IMG/VR virus record: IMGVR_UViG_3300035070_001617
Span: 1-24,650 of that record
DNA: 24,650 bases
Direction: 5' to 3' (one strand)
Source: a virus
Program-made: the position numbers and the translations under genes
The notes under the pieces: model-generated
Told to the model about the DNA's origin: nothing
The model's input: only the letters and a program-made list of their open reading frames with translations
Database searches by the model: none
In this document: piece after piece, positions 19,093-24,650 of the stretch
Position numbering within the stretch: the first letter of the stretch is position 1
Layout of the letters: each line of letters starts with the position of its first letter

Positions 19093-19575
19093 ATGGAACC
19101 AATCAGTGCGGCGTTAGCAGGATTTGCATTATTTAAAACTGCGGTCGATGGCATCAAAACTGCTATCGGAACCGCTAATGACGTGTCCGATATAGCGGGA
19201 TATTTGGATAACCTGTTTGAGGGTGAAAAGCAGGTACAGCAGGAACGCAATAAAAAGTCTGGCATGGGTTTAGGCGACCAGTTTGGCGTTAAAACTGTGG
19301 CGGCAGAGATCATAAATGCCAAATTAGCTCAAGAACAGATGAGAGAAATCGCCACTATGGTGGACCTTCGTTTTGGTCACGGGACGTGGAAAAGCATAGT
19401 TGACGAGCGGGCCAGACGTATTCAAGCTGCGAAAGAAGCGGAGGCGGAAGCTAAACGAAAGAAGTTGCAGGAACAAAAGAAATTTGACGATACCGTGAAT
19501 CAGGTTGTCATGGCTGGGGCAGTTATACTGATGACGTTGTTGTTTGTTGTTCTAATGTTTAAGGTGTTGTTATGA
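19093..19575 (+). CDS. Hypothetical membrane protein with coiled coil (160 aa)
   Basis: A 160-residue protein. The N-terminus (MEPISAALAGFALFKTAVDG) is a small-residue hydrophobic helix, residues 100-130 form a Lys/Glu/Ala coiled coil (ARRIQAAKEAEAEAKRKKLQ), and QVVMAGAVILMTLLFVVLMF near the end is a clear transmembrane helix with a very short tail. It therefore looks like a membrane-anchored stalk. It begins the cluster of membrane genes between portal and lysozyme, so a lysis or envelope role is likely. No family is recognised. It overlaps the next gene by four bases (ATGA). Confidence 0.78.
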   Translation: MEPISAALAGFALFKTAVDGIKTAIGTANDVSDIAGYLDNLFEGEKQVQQERNKKSGMGLGDQFGVKTVAAEIINAKLAQEQMREIATMVDLRFGHGTWKSIVDERARRIQAAKEAEAEAKRKKLQEQKKFDDTVNQVVMAGAVILMTLLFVVLMFKVLL

Positions 19576-19892
19576 GTCAGAAAAAATTACAAAAAGAGTC
19601 CATTTATGCTGAATATGATGAGGATGGTGACGGGATTGTTAGTGACGAAGAGTTGAGTCACATTAAAGAGATAAAAAAGACGGAAACAGAGCTTCGTAAG
19701 AACGTGGCTCAGTTACGCATGGCTAGATACACCTTGATATTTATGGGATGTTATGCTGTGTTTCTAGCATCACCGTGGTACTCTGCGGAAAAACTTGAGG
19801 GTCTAGGTGCAGTCACCGACCTCATATTTTTGAGTGGGGCTGGCATTGTCGGCGCGTACATGGGCACTACGGCGTGGATGTCGAAGAAATAA
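19572..19892 (+). CDS. EF-hand membrane protein, holin-like
   Basis: A 106-residue protein with a textbook EF-hand loop, DEDGDGIVSDEE (16-27): acidic residues at loop positions 1, 3, 5 and 12, Gly at 6 and an aliphatic Val at 8, flanked by helices. A short coiled segment leads to two transmembrane helices (YTLIFMGCYAVFLASPWY and DLIFLSGAGIVGAYMGTTAW). The layout suggests a calcium-binding membrane protein of the lysis region. A single EF-hand beside two TM helices would place the calcium site next to the membrane. A holin-like role is inferred from topology and position only. Confidence 0.82.
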   Translation: MSQKKLQKESIYAEYDEDGDGIVSDEELSHIKEIKKTETELRKNVAQLRMARYTLIFMGCYAVFLASPWYSAEKLEGLGAVTDLIFLSGAGIVGAYMGTTAWMSKK

Positions 19893-19904
19893 CAGAGTAG
19901 GTCT

Positions 19905-20075
19905 ATGGAAAACATTATAATAGCTGCGATATTGGCAGCGATGATACACGGTCATGTTACAGGCGGCGAGAAACAAGAGGCTGTAAAAGATGATATAAAC
20001 TGGGAGCTTGCTGGTAATTTCAGAACTGAGAGCACCCCTAACACCGTTCAGTGGGTGATTATCACGGATGAATGA
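19905..20075 (+). CDS. Small hypothetical protein with N-terminal hydrophobic helix (56 aa)
   Basis: A 56-codon frame starting at ATG 19905, 12 bases after the preceding stop. The N-terminus MENIIIAAILAAMIHGHVTG could be a signal or anchor helix; the remainder is polar (KQEAVKDDINWELAGNFRTE), ending TVQWVIITDE. The ribosome binding site is weak. Its last eight bases overlap the ATG of the next gene, consistent with the tight packing of this cluster. Function unknown. Confidence 0.55.
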   Translation: MENIIIAAILAAMIHGHVTGGEKQEAVKDDINWELAGNFRTESTPNTVQWVIITDE

Positions 20076-20310
20076 AGTTCATCATACGGTCGAAACCTTT
20101 TTCATCATGGTTATTAGCATGTGGGGTTTTGACGGTAATGATTGGCAATATATAGGCAATCAGATTTCTTTACAGCAGCCTATGACGCAAGCTCAGTGTG
20201 AATATTTGATAGATGAGGATATGTGGCAGGTTAGTTACCAGAACCACTATTATCGCCTGATGGCGCACTGTTTTCCTGCGGAATGTGCGGAAGAGGGTAA
20301 GTGTAAATAA
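20068..20310 (+). CDS. Small hypothetical protein, likely exported or membrane-associated (80 aa)
   Basis: The frame starts at ATG 20068, overlapping the end of the previous gene. The first 20 residues (NEVHHTVETFFIMVISMWGF) contain a short hydrophobic stretch that could be a signal segment; the rest is aromatic-rich (YIGNQISLQQPMTQAQCEYL) and ends with CFPAECAEEGKCK. Four cysteines in the C-terminal half could form disulfides if exported. It overlaps the next ATG (TAATG). No family is recognised. Confidence 0.65.
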   Translation: MNEVHHTVETFFIMVISMWGFDGNDWQYIGNQISLQQPMTQAQCEYLIDEDMWQVSYQNHYYRLMAHCFPAECAEEGKCK

Positions 20311-20699
20311 TGCCAAAACTAAGTGAAAACACTGAATTATCAATGCCTATACGCAATTTGATTGCACTGCTTGTGGCGGCAACGGTGGGGACATGGGCAT
20401 ATTTTGGAGTTATTGAGCGGCTAAACACTATTGAAAACAAAATAATTTTGATGGAAACAGATTTGGGAATGAATACGGAGTTTCGTATCAAATGGCCGCG
20501 AGGCGAGATGGGTAGTTTGCCAGCCGACTCAGAACAGTTTATGATGATCGAACATTTGGCTAGTGAGTTAGAAAAACTGGCAGAAAATATTGAAAGCGGT
20601 AATGCCCCACATGACCAGCAACAGAAACTGGTCTTGGAGTTTTATGACAGGCGGTTGACAAAGATTGAGGACAACATAGAAAAGTTGACCAACAAATGA
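20310..20699 (+). CDS. Single-TM coiled-coil protein (129 aa), possible lysis accessory
   Basis: A 129-residue protein with a single transmembrane helix near the N-terminus (NLIALLVAATVGTWAYFGVI, 16-35), followed by a coiled-coil segment (ERLNTIENKIILMETDLGM), a compact central stretch (EFRIKWPRGEMGSLPADSEQ) and a C-terminal coiled coil (LEFYDRRLTKIEDNIEKLT). This topology, one anchor and a long external coil, resembles i-spanins or membrane tethers of phage lysis cassettes but has no lipobox partner that I could see. It overlaps the next gene by four bases. Confidence 0.75.
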   Translation: MPKLSENTELSMPIRNLIALLVAATVGTWAYFGVIERLNTIENKIILMETDLGMNTEFRIKWPRGEMGSLPADSEQFMMIEHLASELEKLAENIESGNAPHDQQQKLVLEFYDRRLTKIEDNIEKLTNK

Positions 20700-20908
20700 T
20701 TGAGATGACCTTTGTTTTGTTGTTGATGATAGGTGAGGAGCGGGTTGAATATACGCCTTATAAGAACCTGTCTGAGTGTCTAAACATACGACGTAAGATA
20801 AAACGAAACGTGGGACACACTACGGACTTTGACAAAAAGTGGTCATGTAAACAATTAAAGGTCAGGCTTCAGGCTGGCGAGATTTTAGAAATCTTGGAGG
20901 ACGAATGA
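20696..20908 (+). CDS. Small hypothetical protein, possible signal peptide (70 aa)
   Basis: The frame starts at an ATGA overlap and gives 70 residues. The N-terminus IEMTFVLLLMIGEERVEYTP has a short hydrophobic core that could be a weak signal peptide. The rest (YKNLSECLNIRRKIKRNVGH, then FDKKWSCKQLKVRLQAGEIL) is basic with two Cys residues that could pair, recalling small periplasmic 'sLseCl..rr..k' proteins of marine phages. Function unknown. It is coupled to the holin gene by a four-base overlap. Confidence 0.65.
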   Translation: MIEMTFVLLLMIGEERVEYTPYKNLSECLNIRRKIKRNVGHTTDFDKKWSCKQLKVRLQAGEILEILEDE

Positions 20909-21291
20909 TACAGGCACTTCTTGGTCCAATCTCCTCTCTGGCAGGCACATGGCTAGAGGGTAAGGTTGAAGAGAAAAAAGCGGTAGCAGGCGCAAAAGTG
21001 GCGAAGGCTAAAGCTGAAGCGGTCATAATGGAGAAGAAAGCCACGGGTGAGATCGACTGGGATCTCAAGATGGCTGATGCCTCTGCACATAGCTGGAAAG
21101 ATGAATGGCTTACAATTTTGTTCTCGATTCCGCTCATTTTGAGCTTCTGCGGAGATTGGGGCAGAGAGATTGTATCAAACGGTTTTCAGGCTCTTGAGGC
21201 CATGCCGCAATACTATCAATACACGCTTGGAGTTATCGTGAGCGCCAGTTTTGGAACACGCGCAGCCACGAAGTTTTTTGGAAAGAAATAA
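20905..21291 (+). CDS. GTA-type holin (3TM family)
   Basis: A 128-residue protein. The N-terminal segment (LLGPISSLAGTWLEGKVEEK) leads into a Lys/Ala/Glu helix, then SWKDEWLTILFSIPLILSFC (about 71-90, a transmembrane helix) and YYQYTLGVIVSASFGTRAAT (104-123, a further hydrophobic helix). The spacing and 'W.DEw.til.siPl...F.gdw......gf.al..mP.yy...lg.i..asfG' match the family named for release of gene transfer agents. It would make the membrane lesion that lets the lysozyme encoded two bases downstream reach the cell wall. Confidence 0.85.
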   Translation: MIQALLGPISSLAGTWLEGKVEEKKAVAGAKVAKAKAEAVIMEKKATGEIDWDLKMADASAHSWKDEWLTILFSIPLILSFCGDWGREIVSNGFQALEAMPQYYQYTLGVIVSASFGTRAATKFFGKK

Positions 21292-21293
21292 GC

Positions 21294-21746
21294 ATGAACA
21301 AAGACAAATTACGCGAAGAAATCGCTGAAGATGAAGGGTGCAAATACGAGATCTATTTGGACCATTTAGCTCTGCCGACGTGTGGTGTGGGCCATTTAAT
21401 CACTGAAAGTGATGAAGAGTATGGCAAGCCCGTTGGCACAATCGTTGAACAAGAGCGAGTGAGAAACTTGTTCGCGTTGGACATAGCGGTAACTCTTGAT
21501 GAGTGCAAGGTTTTGTATCCTGACTTTGATGATTTGCCGGAAGAATGTCAGCACATCATTGCAAACATGATGTTCAATATGGGCAGACCCAGACTCAGCA
21601 AGTTCAAGGGCATGAAAGCTGGTGTGGACGCTAGAGATTGGAGCGCCGCAGCAGACGAAATGGTTGACTCTAAGTGGTACACTCAGGTGCCAAACCGTGC
21701 ACGGCGTTTGGTCGATAGAATGAGAGCTCTTGCAGAAACAGACTGA
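21294..21746 (+). CDS. T4-type lysozyme endolysin (GH24)
   Basis: A 150-residue muramidase. All three T4 lysozyme catalytic positions are present: E14 in EDEG, D23 in IYLD and T29 in LPTCGVGHL (T4 E11, D20, T26). Further family marks are ANMMFNMG near residue 100, LSKFKGMKAG, AAADEMVDSKWYTQVPNRA, and the C-terminal 'R..rl...mr' helix. No signal peptide is seen, so it depends on the holin encoded immediately upstream. It would cleave the glycan strands of host peptidoglycan at the end of infection. Confidence 0.94.
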   Translation: MNKDKLREEIAEDEGCKYEIYLDHLALPTCGVGHLITESDEEYGKPVGTIVEQERVRNLFALDIAVTLDECKVLYPDFDDLPEECQHIIANMMFNMGRPRLSKFKGMKAGVDARDWSAAADEMVDSKWYTQVPNRARRLVDRMRALAETD

Positions 21747-21788
21747 TGTGTTATAAGAACACATAAGACTTAATGCGGAGTTATCAGA

Positions 21789-21986
21789 GTGGATGAGGTT
21801 TACTTTGCGGAAGCCGTTTTTCGCATAATAAAAGAGCGGCGGCAGGCTATTTACGATTTGTTGATTTATGACAACGTGAATAGTTTAGAGCAATATCGTG
21901 AGCTCATGGGCAACTTAAAAGCCCTAGATCATGTGGAACAGGAACTCAAGAGCCTGCTAGATAAACAGGAGCAAAGCAATGGTTGA
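21789..21986 (+). CDS. Small helical hypothetical protein, GTG start (65 aa)
   Basis: The frame begins at GTG 21789, nine bases after GGAG. An ATG at 21793 is out of frame, so GTG is required. The 65 residues are helical: FAEAVFRIIKERRQAIYDLL, YDNVNSLEQYRELMGNLKAL and DHVEQELKSLLDKQEQSNG. This two-helix coil recalls small proteins that neighbour head genes in marine phages ('v..ii..rr..i.d.l......s.eeyr.l.G....l'). Its end overlaps the GroES start by eight bases. Function unknown. Confidence 0.7.
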   Translation: MDEVYFAEAVFRIIKERRQAIYDLLIYDNVNSLEQYRELMGNLKALDHVEQELKSLLDKQEQSNG

Positions 21987-22416
21987 CTTGGAAGCCGCAT
22001 CAGAGGGTGTGGCAAATCTCGCAGAAGCTTACAAAGAGCCAAGCGATAGAGTATTAGACCCCGAAGCTATTGGGGGTTCTCTCCTAGAAAGAATGCCAGA
22101 CCCGACAGGGTGGAGGATTTTGGTCTTGCCGTATAGGGGTAAGGGTAAAACCGACGGCGGCATTTATCTACCAGATACAGTGGTTCAAGAACAAACCGTA
22201 TCTACACAGGTAGGTTACGTCCTAAAGGTAGGATCTTTGGCCTATAAGGACGCAGAAAAGTTTCCCACAGGATCTTGGTGTGAACAGGGTGATTGGGTGA
22301 TGTTCGCTCGTTACTCAGGATCACGCTTTAAAATCGACGGTGGGGAAGTTCGTATTCTCAATGATGATGAGATACTGGCAAAAATAAAAGAACCCGAAGA
22401 TATACTTCATTTCTAG
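21979..22416 (+). CDS. groES: Phage GroES-like co-chaperonin
   Basis: A 145-residue protein. After an N-terminal extension of about 40 residues it shows the GroES barrel: GWRILVLPYRGKGKTDGGIY (43-62, including the mobile loop with GGIYLP), VSTQVGYVLKVGSLAYKD, FPTGSWCEQGDWVMFARYSG, and KIDGGEVRILNDDEILAKIK at the end. It would cap host GroEL and help fold phage proteins, most likely the capsid proteins encoded just downstream, as T4 Gp31 does. The extension and some drift in the mobile loop ('GIYLP' in place of 'GGIVL') are typical of phage versions. It has no GroEL partner in the window. Confidence 0.9.
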   Translation: MVDLEAASEGVANLAEAYKEPSDRVLDPEAIGGSLLERMPDPTGWRILVLPYRGKGKTDGGIYLPDTVVQEQTVSTQVGYVLKVGSLAYKDAEKFPTGSWCEQGDWVMFARYSGSRFKIDGGEVRILNDDEILAKIKEPEDILHF

Positions 22417-22425
22417 GAGCTATAA

Positions 22426-23295
22426 ATGGCAGAAGAAAAGCAACAGATTGAGTTAGATCTGGAAGATGAACAAGATACTGAAGTTGAGCTTGAGGCCACG
22501 AAAGAAGAAGAGCCGCAAGCAGAGGCTGCAACAGAGGATCAGTTTGAAAAAGCTGAGACCAATACTCAAAAACGTATTGATCGTTTGACAAAGAAAATGC
22601 GTGAAGCAGAGCGTCAGAAAGAAGAAGCTCTTCGGTACGCACAAGGTGTTCAGGCAGAGGCCGCACAGCTTAAAGAACGCATGAACGCGATGGATACGAA
22701 TTATGTTAACGAATACAGCAATCGTGTTACCAGCGAGATGGGCACTGCCGAAGGTGAACTGGCTCGTGCTATTGAAATAGGTGACACAAACGGTGTTGTG
22801 GAAGCGCAGCGTAAGATTACTAGGCTTGCAATAGAGAACGACAGAGCCGAGCAGGCAAAGGCTCAACAGCAGCGTTACGCACAGCAAACGCAGGCTCAAG
22901 CACAGGCTCAAGTTCAACAGCCCATGCCGCAGCAACAGCCACGTCGTCCTGACCCAAAAGCAGAAAGCTGGGCACAACGGAACGAGTGGTTTGGCACGGA
23001 TGAGGCCATGACATATGCCGCTTTTGGTGTTCACAAAAAACTTGTCGAAAATGAAGGGTTTGACCCGCAGAGCGATGAGTACTATAGTGAGTTAGACAAG
23101 CGTATGCAGAACGAGTTTCCGCATAAGCTTAAAAACGGGGAAAGCAGACGGCCCGCTCAGACGGTTGCTTCCGTATCCCGGTCATCTTCTGGGCGCAGTA
23201 GTGGGAAAAAGGTTAGACTCACCCCTAGCCAAGTCGCAATAGCGAAGAAATTGGGTGTGCCGCTTGAAGAATACGCGAAATACGTGAAGGAGTAA
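22426..23295 (+). CDS. Head scaffolding / assembly protein
   Basis: A 289-residue, highly charged helical protein behind AGGAG. The acidic N-terminus (QQIELDLEDEQDTEVELEAT) is followed by a long coiled coil (KRIDRLTKKMREAERQKEEA), a Gln/Ala stretch (QTQAQAQAQVQQPMPQQQ), then NEWFGTDEAMTYAAFGVHKK and a basic C-terminus ending KVRLTPSQVAIAKKLGVPLE EYAKYVKE. This is the usual architecture of scaffolding proteins that guide procapsid assembly and are lost before DNA packaging. It precedes the capsid genes and follows GroES. Confidence 0.85.
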   Translation: MAEEKQQIELDLEDEQDTEVELEATKEEEPQAEAATEDQFEKAETNTQKRIDRLTKKMREAERQKEEALRYAQGVQAEAAQLKERMNAMDTNYVNEYSNRVTSEMGTAEGELARAIEIGDTNGVVEAQRKITRLAIENDRAEQAKAQQQRYAQQTQAQAQAQVQQPMPQQQPRRPDPKAESWAQRNEWFGTDEAMTYAAFGVHKKLVENEGFDPQSDEYYSELDKRMQNEFPHKLKNGESRRPAQTVASVSRSSSGRSSGKKVRLTPSQVAIAKKLGVPLEEYAKYVKE

Positions 23296-23299
23296 GTTG

Positions 23300-23788
23300 A
23301 TGTCAGAAGAACAAAAAGAAATGTTTGAAGGCGGAATTAAACGTACTTCTCGCGCAAACCAAACTAGGGAGAAGACGGCGCAGCGTAAGCCGTGGGCTCC
23401 CCCGTCTATGTTGGACGCACCGCCTGCACCGGATGGTTATAAGCATCGTTGGATCAGGGCTGAAACCCGTGGTTTTGACGATACTAAAAACATCAGCGCA
23501 AAGATGCGCGAGGGTTATGAGCTTGTCCGTAGGGATGAGTATCCTGACTTTGAGGCCCCGGTAATCGACTCAGGTAAATATGAAGGTGTGTTTGGAGTAG
23601 GTGGTTTGATTCTCGCTCGTATTCCAGATGAAACTGTGGCGGAAAGGACAGCATATTTCAACTCAAGAAGTGCTGACCAGATGCAGGCGGTGGACTCTGA
23701 TATGATGAGAGAGAATGCACATTCGACTATGACGATCAATAAACCAGATCGTCAATCTCGTGTAACTTTTGGTGGTCCTCAGAAATGA
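23300..23788 (+). CDS. Conserved hypothetical virion-region protein (162 aa)
   Basis: ATG 23300 has AGGAG eight bases upstream and is preferred over the TTG at 23297. The 162 residues have a disordered basic N-terminus (KRTSRANQTREKTAQRKPWA), then APDGYKHRWIRAETRGFDDT, KMREGYELVRRDEYPDFEAP and GVFGVGGLILARIPDETVAE, ending in a Met-rich tail. The sentence 'g.~hrWi..et.g..dt.n...~m.eGye.v' is a familiar family in marine podoviruses and siphoviruses near the capsid gene, but the role is unknown to me. Confidence 0.8.
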   Translation: MSEEQKEMFEGGIKRTSRANQTREKTAQRKPWAPPSMLDAPPAPDGYKHRWIRAETRGFDDTKNISAKMREGYELVRRDEYPDFEAPVIDSGKYEGVFGVGGLILARIPDETVAERTAYFNSRSADQMQAVDSDMMRENAHSTMTINKPDRQSRVTFGGPQK

Positions 23789-23819
23789 TGGCTACCTCTT
23801 TGTCAAATAGGAGTCTCTA

Positions 23820-24452
23820 ATGGCAAACACACTTACTGGTGGTTTTGGCCTTCGTCCTATTGGTAAAACGGGCGGTAATCCTAATAACAACGCTACGACG
23901 ATGTATGAGATTGCCAACAACTACACTACTGCTATCTATAATGGTGGAATTGTTATTCCATTGGCCTCTGGAACTATTGCGATTTCTGATCAAGCTGTAG
24001 CTCCTTTGGGTGTTTTAGGTGGCGTTGAGTACGTTGACTCCGTAACCGGTAAGACTACCCACCTTAATTATTGGCCGGGTTCAAATGCTGTAAGCGTTAA
24101 CACGAACCATCCTGTCAAAGCTTATGTGTATGATGATCCAATGCAGCTATATGTTGTAGTGGCAGATGGCACAAATACCGACCGGGCAACTGCCTTGGCG
24201 GATGTTTTTGCTAACTGTGACATGGCGAGTGTTAACAACGGTAGCACAAATACAGGTAAGTCTTCTGACATGCTTGATATCAGCACCGCTGCGACAACCG
24301 CAGGCTTGGATGTTCGTATTGTCGGCCTCTACGAAGAGGAAGGCAACACAGACTATTCAGCCGTTGGTCATCAGTACATCGTTCGTTTGAACGCACCTTT
24401 CAACTCAGGCTTTGCTGCTGCCGTAGGCACCGCAGCGAACACCGGCATATAG
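23820..24452 (+). CDS. Probable capsid decoration or head-associated protein
   Basis: A 210-residue, beta-rich, Gly/Ala/Thr/Asn-rich protein behind AGGAG. The N-terminus (MANTLTGGFGLRPIGKTGGN) is followed by GIVIPLASGTIAISDQAVAP, VLGGVEYVDSVTGKTTHLNY, a barrel-like domain with HPVKAYVYDDPMQLYVVVAD, and a C-terminal region with VRIVGLYEEEGNTDYSAVGH. This composition fits a capsid decoration or minor head protein. It lies between the scaffold region and the gene that begins the probable major capsid protein. It could itself be a coat subunit, but the next gene is the stronger candidate for that. Confidence 0.75.
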   Translation: MANTLTGGFGLRPIGKTGGNPNNNATTMYEIANNYTTAIYNGGIVIPLASGTIAISDQAVAPLGVLGGVEYVDSVTGKTTHLNYWPGSNAVSVNTNHPVKAYVYDDPMQLYVVVADGTNTDRATALADVFANCDMASVNNGSTNTGKSSDMLDISTAATTAGLDVRIVGLYEEEGNTDYSAVGHQYIVRLNAPFNSGFAAAVGTAANTGI

Positions 24453-24463
24453 GAGGCTAGGAA

Positions 24464-24650
24464 ATGGCTATTTCAAGAGCACAACTAGCTAAAGAGCTAG
24501 AACCCGGTCTAAATGCACTTTTTGGGCTTGAGTATGATCGTTATGAAAACGAACATGCTGAGATCTTTGCAGAAGAGTCTTCAGATCGTTCCTTTGAAGA
24601 AGAAGTGATGCTTGGGGGTTTCTCAACAGCACCGACTAAAGAAGAAGGCG
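24464..24650 (+). CDS. Probable major capsid protein, N-terminal part (3' truncated by window)
   Basis: Begins at ATG 24464 behind AGGAGG and runs off the right edge after 62 codons. The sequence MAISRAQLAKELEPGLNALF then GLEYDRYENEHAEIFAEESS DRSFEEEVMLGGFSTAPTKE matches the N-terminal region of HK97-fold major capsid proteins of several marine and alphaproteobacterial podophages ('isra.l.kElepGLnalFGlEY.ry.~eh.eif...~sdraFEEevmL.GFg.a'). The order scaffold, small protein, decoration, capsid supports this. Only the N-arm and the first strands are visible, so the fold cannot be read directly. Confidence 0.75.
   Translation, partial: MAISRAQLAKELEPGLNALFGLEYDRYENEHAEIFAEESSDRSFEEEVMLGGFSTAPTKEEG

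Noticed and set aside
1-24650. tRNA genes.
   Set aside because: I looked for T-loop GGTTCGAATCC-like sequence with a matching acceptor stem and found none by eye; a tRNAscan-SE run would settle it.

Overview
The window is a continuous stretch of a tailed double-stranded DNA bacteriophage genome (Caudoviricetes). It has a phage-type family A DNA polymerase, small and large terminase subunits, a portal protein of about 800 residues, scaffolding and capsid genes, and a compact lysis block. The gene mix resembles marine phages of Alphaproteobacteria known mainly from environmental contigs: a family A polymerase with Leu at the 762-equivalent position, a phage GroES, a GTA-type three-TM holin and an NrdR-like zinc ribbon. 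This host assignment is inference. No tRNA, integrase, insertion sequence or CRISPR array was seen. All genes but one lie on the + strand, and both window ends cut through genes.

Layout: 1-2.6 kb is replication (3' end of a UvrD-type helicase, a DUF6378-like protein, the polymerase), closed by a terminator. 2.6-3.65 kb holds small DNA- or metal-binding proteins (ribbon-helix-helix, AT-hook, two zinc ribbons), closed by a double hairpin. 3.65-5.62 kb is the most unusual part: a sigma70-like promoter, a protein with motifs recalling Cas7/RAMP proteins, a hairpin, about 590 bp of non-coding DNA built from degenerate pentamers YNNGG with recurrent GCGGT anchors, then an unknown protein. 5.62-6.75 kb is a run of six tiny overlapping genes ending in a bidirectional terminator. 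6.79-7.37 kb is a leftward XF1762-like acetyltransferase, divergent from a rightward gene across a 380-bp control region rich in GACA/TGTC dyads. 8.15-8.46 kb is an AT-rich, gene-free stretch with GCGTTAC repeats (candidate origin or operator). 8.46-9.73 kb encodes TerS, a VRR-NUC nuclease and two tiny proteins.

9.75-12.95 kb looks compositionally different (GGCC/GCC-rich). It carries a Cys-rich unknown, a DUF932 protein, an acidic coiled-coil protein and a zinc ribbon, each transcription unit separated by a strong terminator and starting with shared leader motifs, then a GC-rich repeat-bearing spacer. This block separates TerS from TerL. From 13.0 kb the virion operon runs TerL, a hypothetical protein, an HExxH metallopeptidase-like protein and the portal. 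A cluster of membrane proteins follows (one with an EF-hand), then GTA-type holin and T4-type lysozyme, GroES, scaffold, a small virion-like protein, a decoration-like protein and the start of the probable major capsid protein.

How it works together: early and middle genes sit in short units, each with its own sigma70-like promoter and terminator. Three promoters share a GACAA-type sequence placed just after the -35 box, and six 5' leaders share TACGGGA. The virion genes instead form a tightly coupled block with stop/start overlaps and no terminator seen inside it. The standout candidate for an undescribed system is the 3.65-5.62 kb cassette (RAMP-like protein, periodic YNNGG array, unknown protein).
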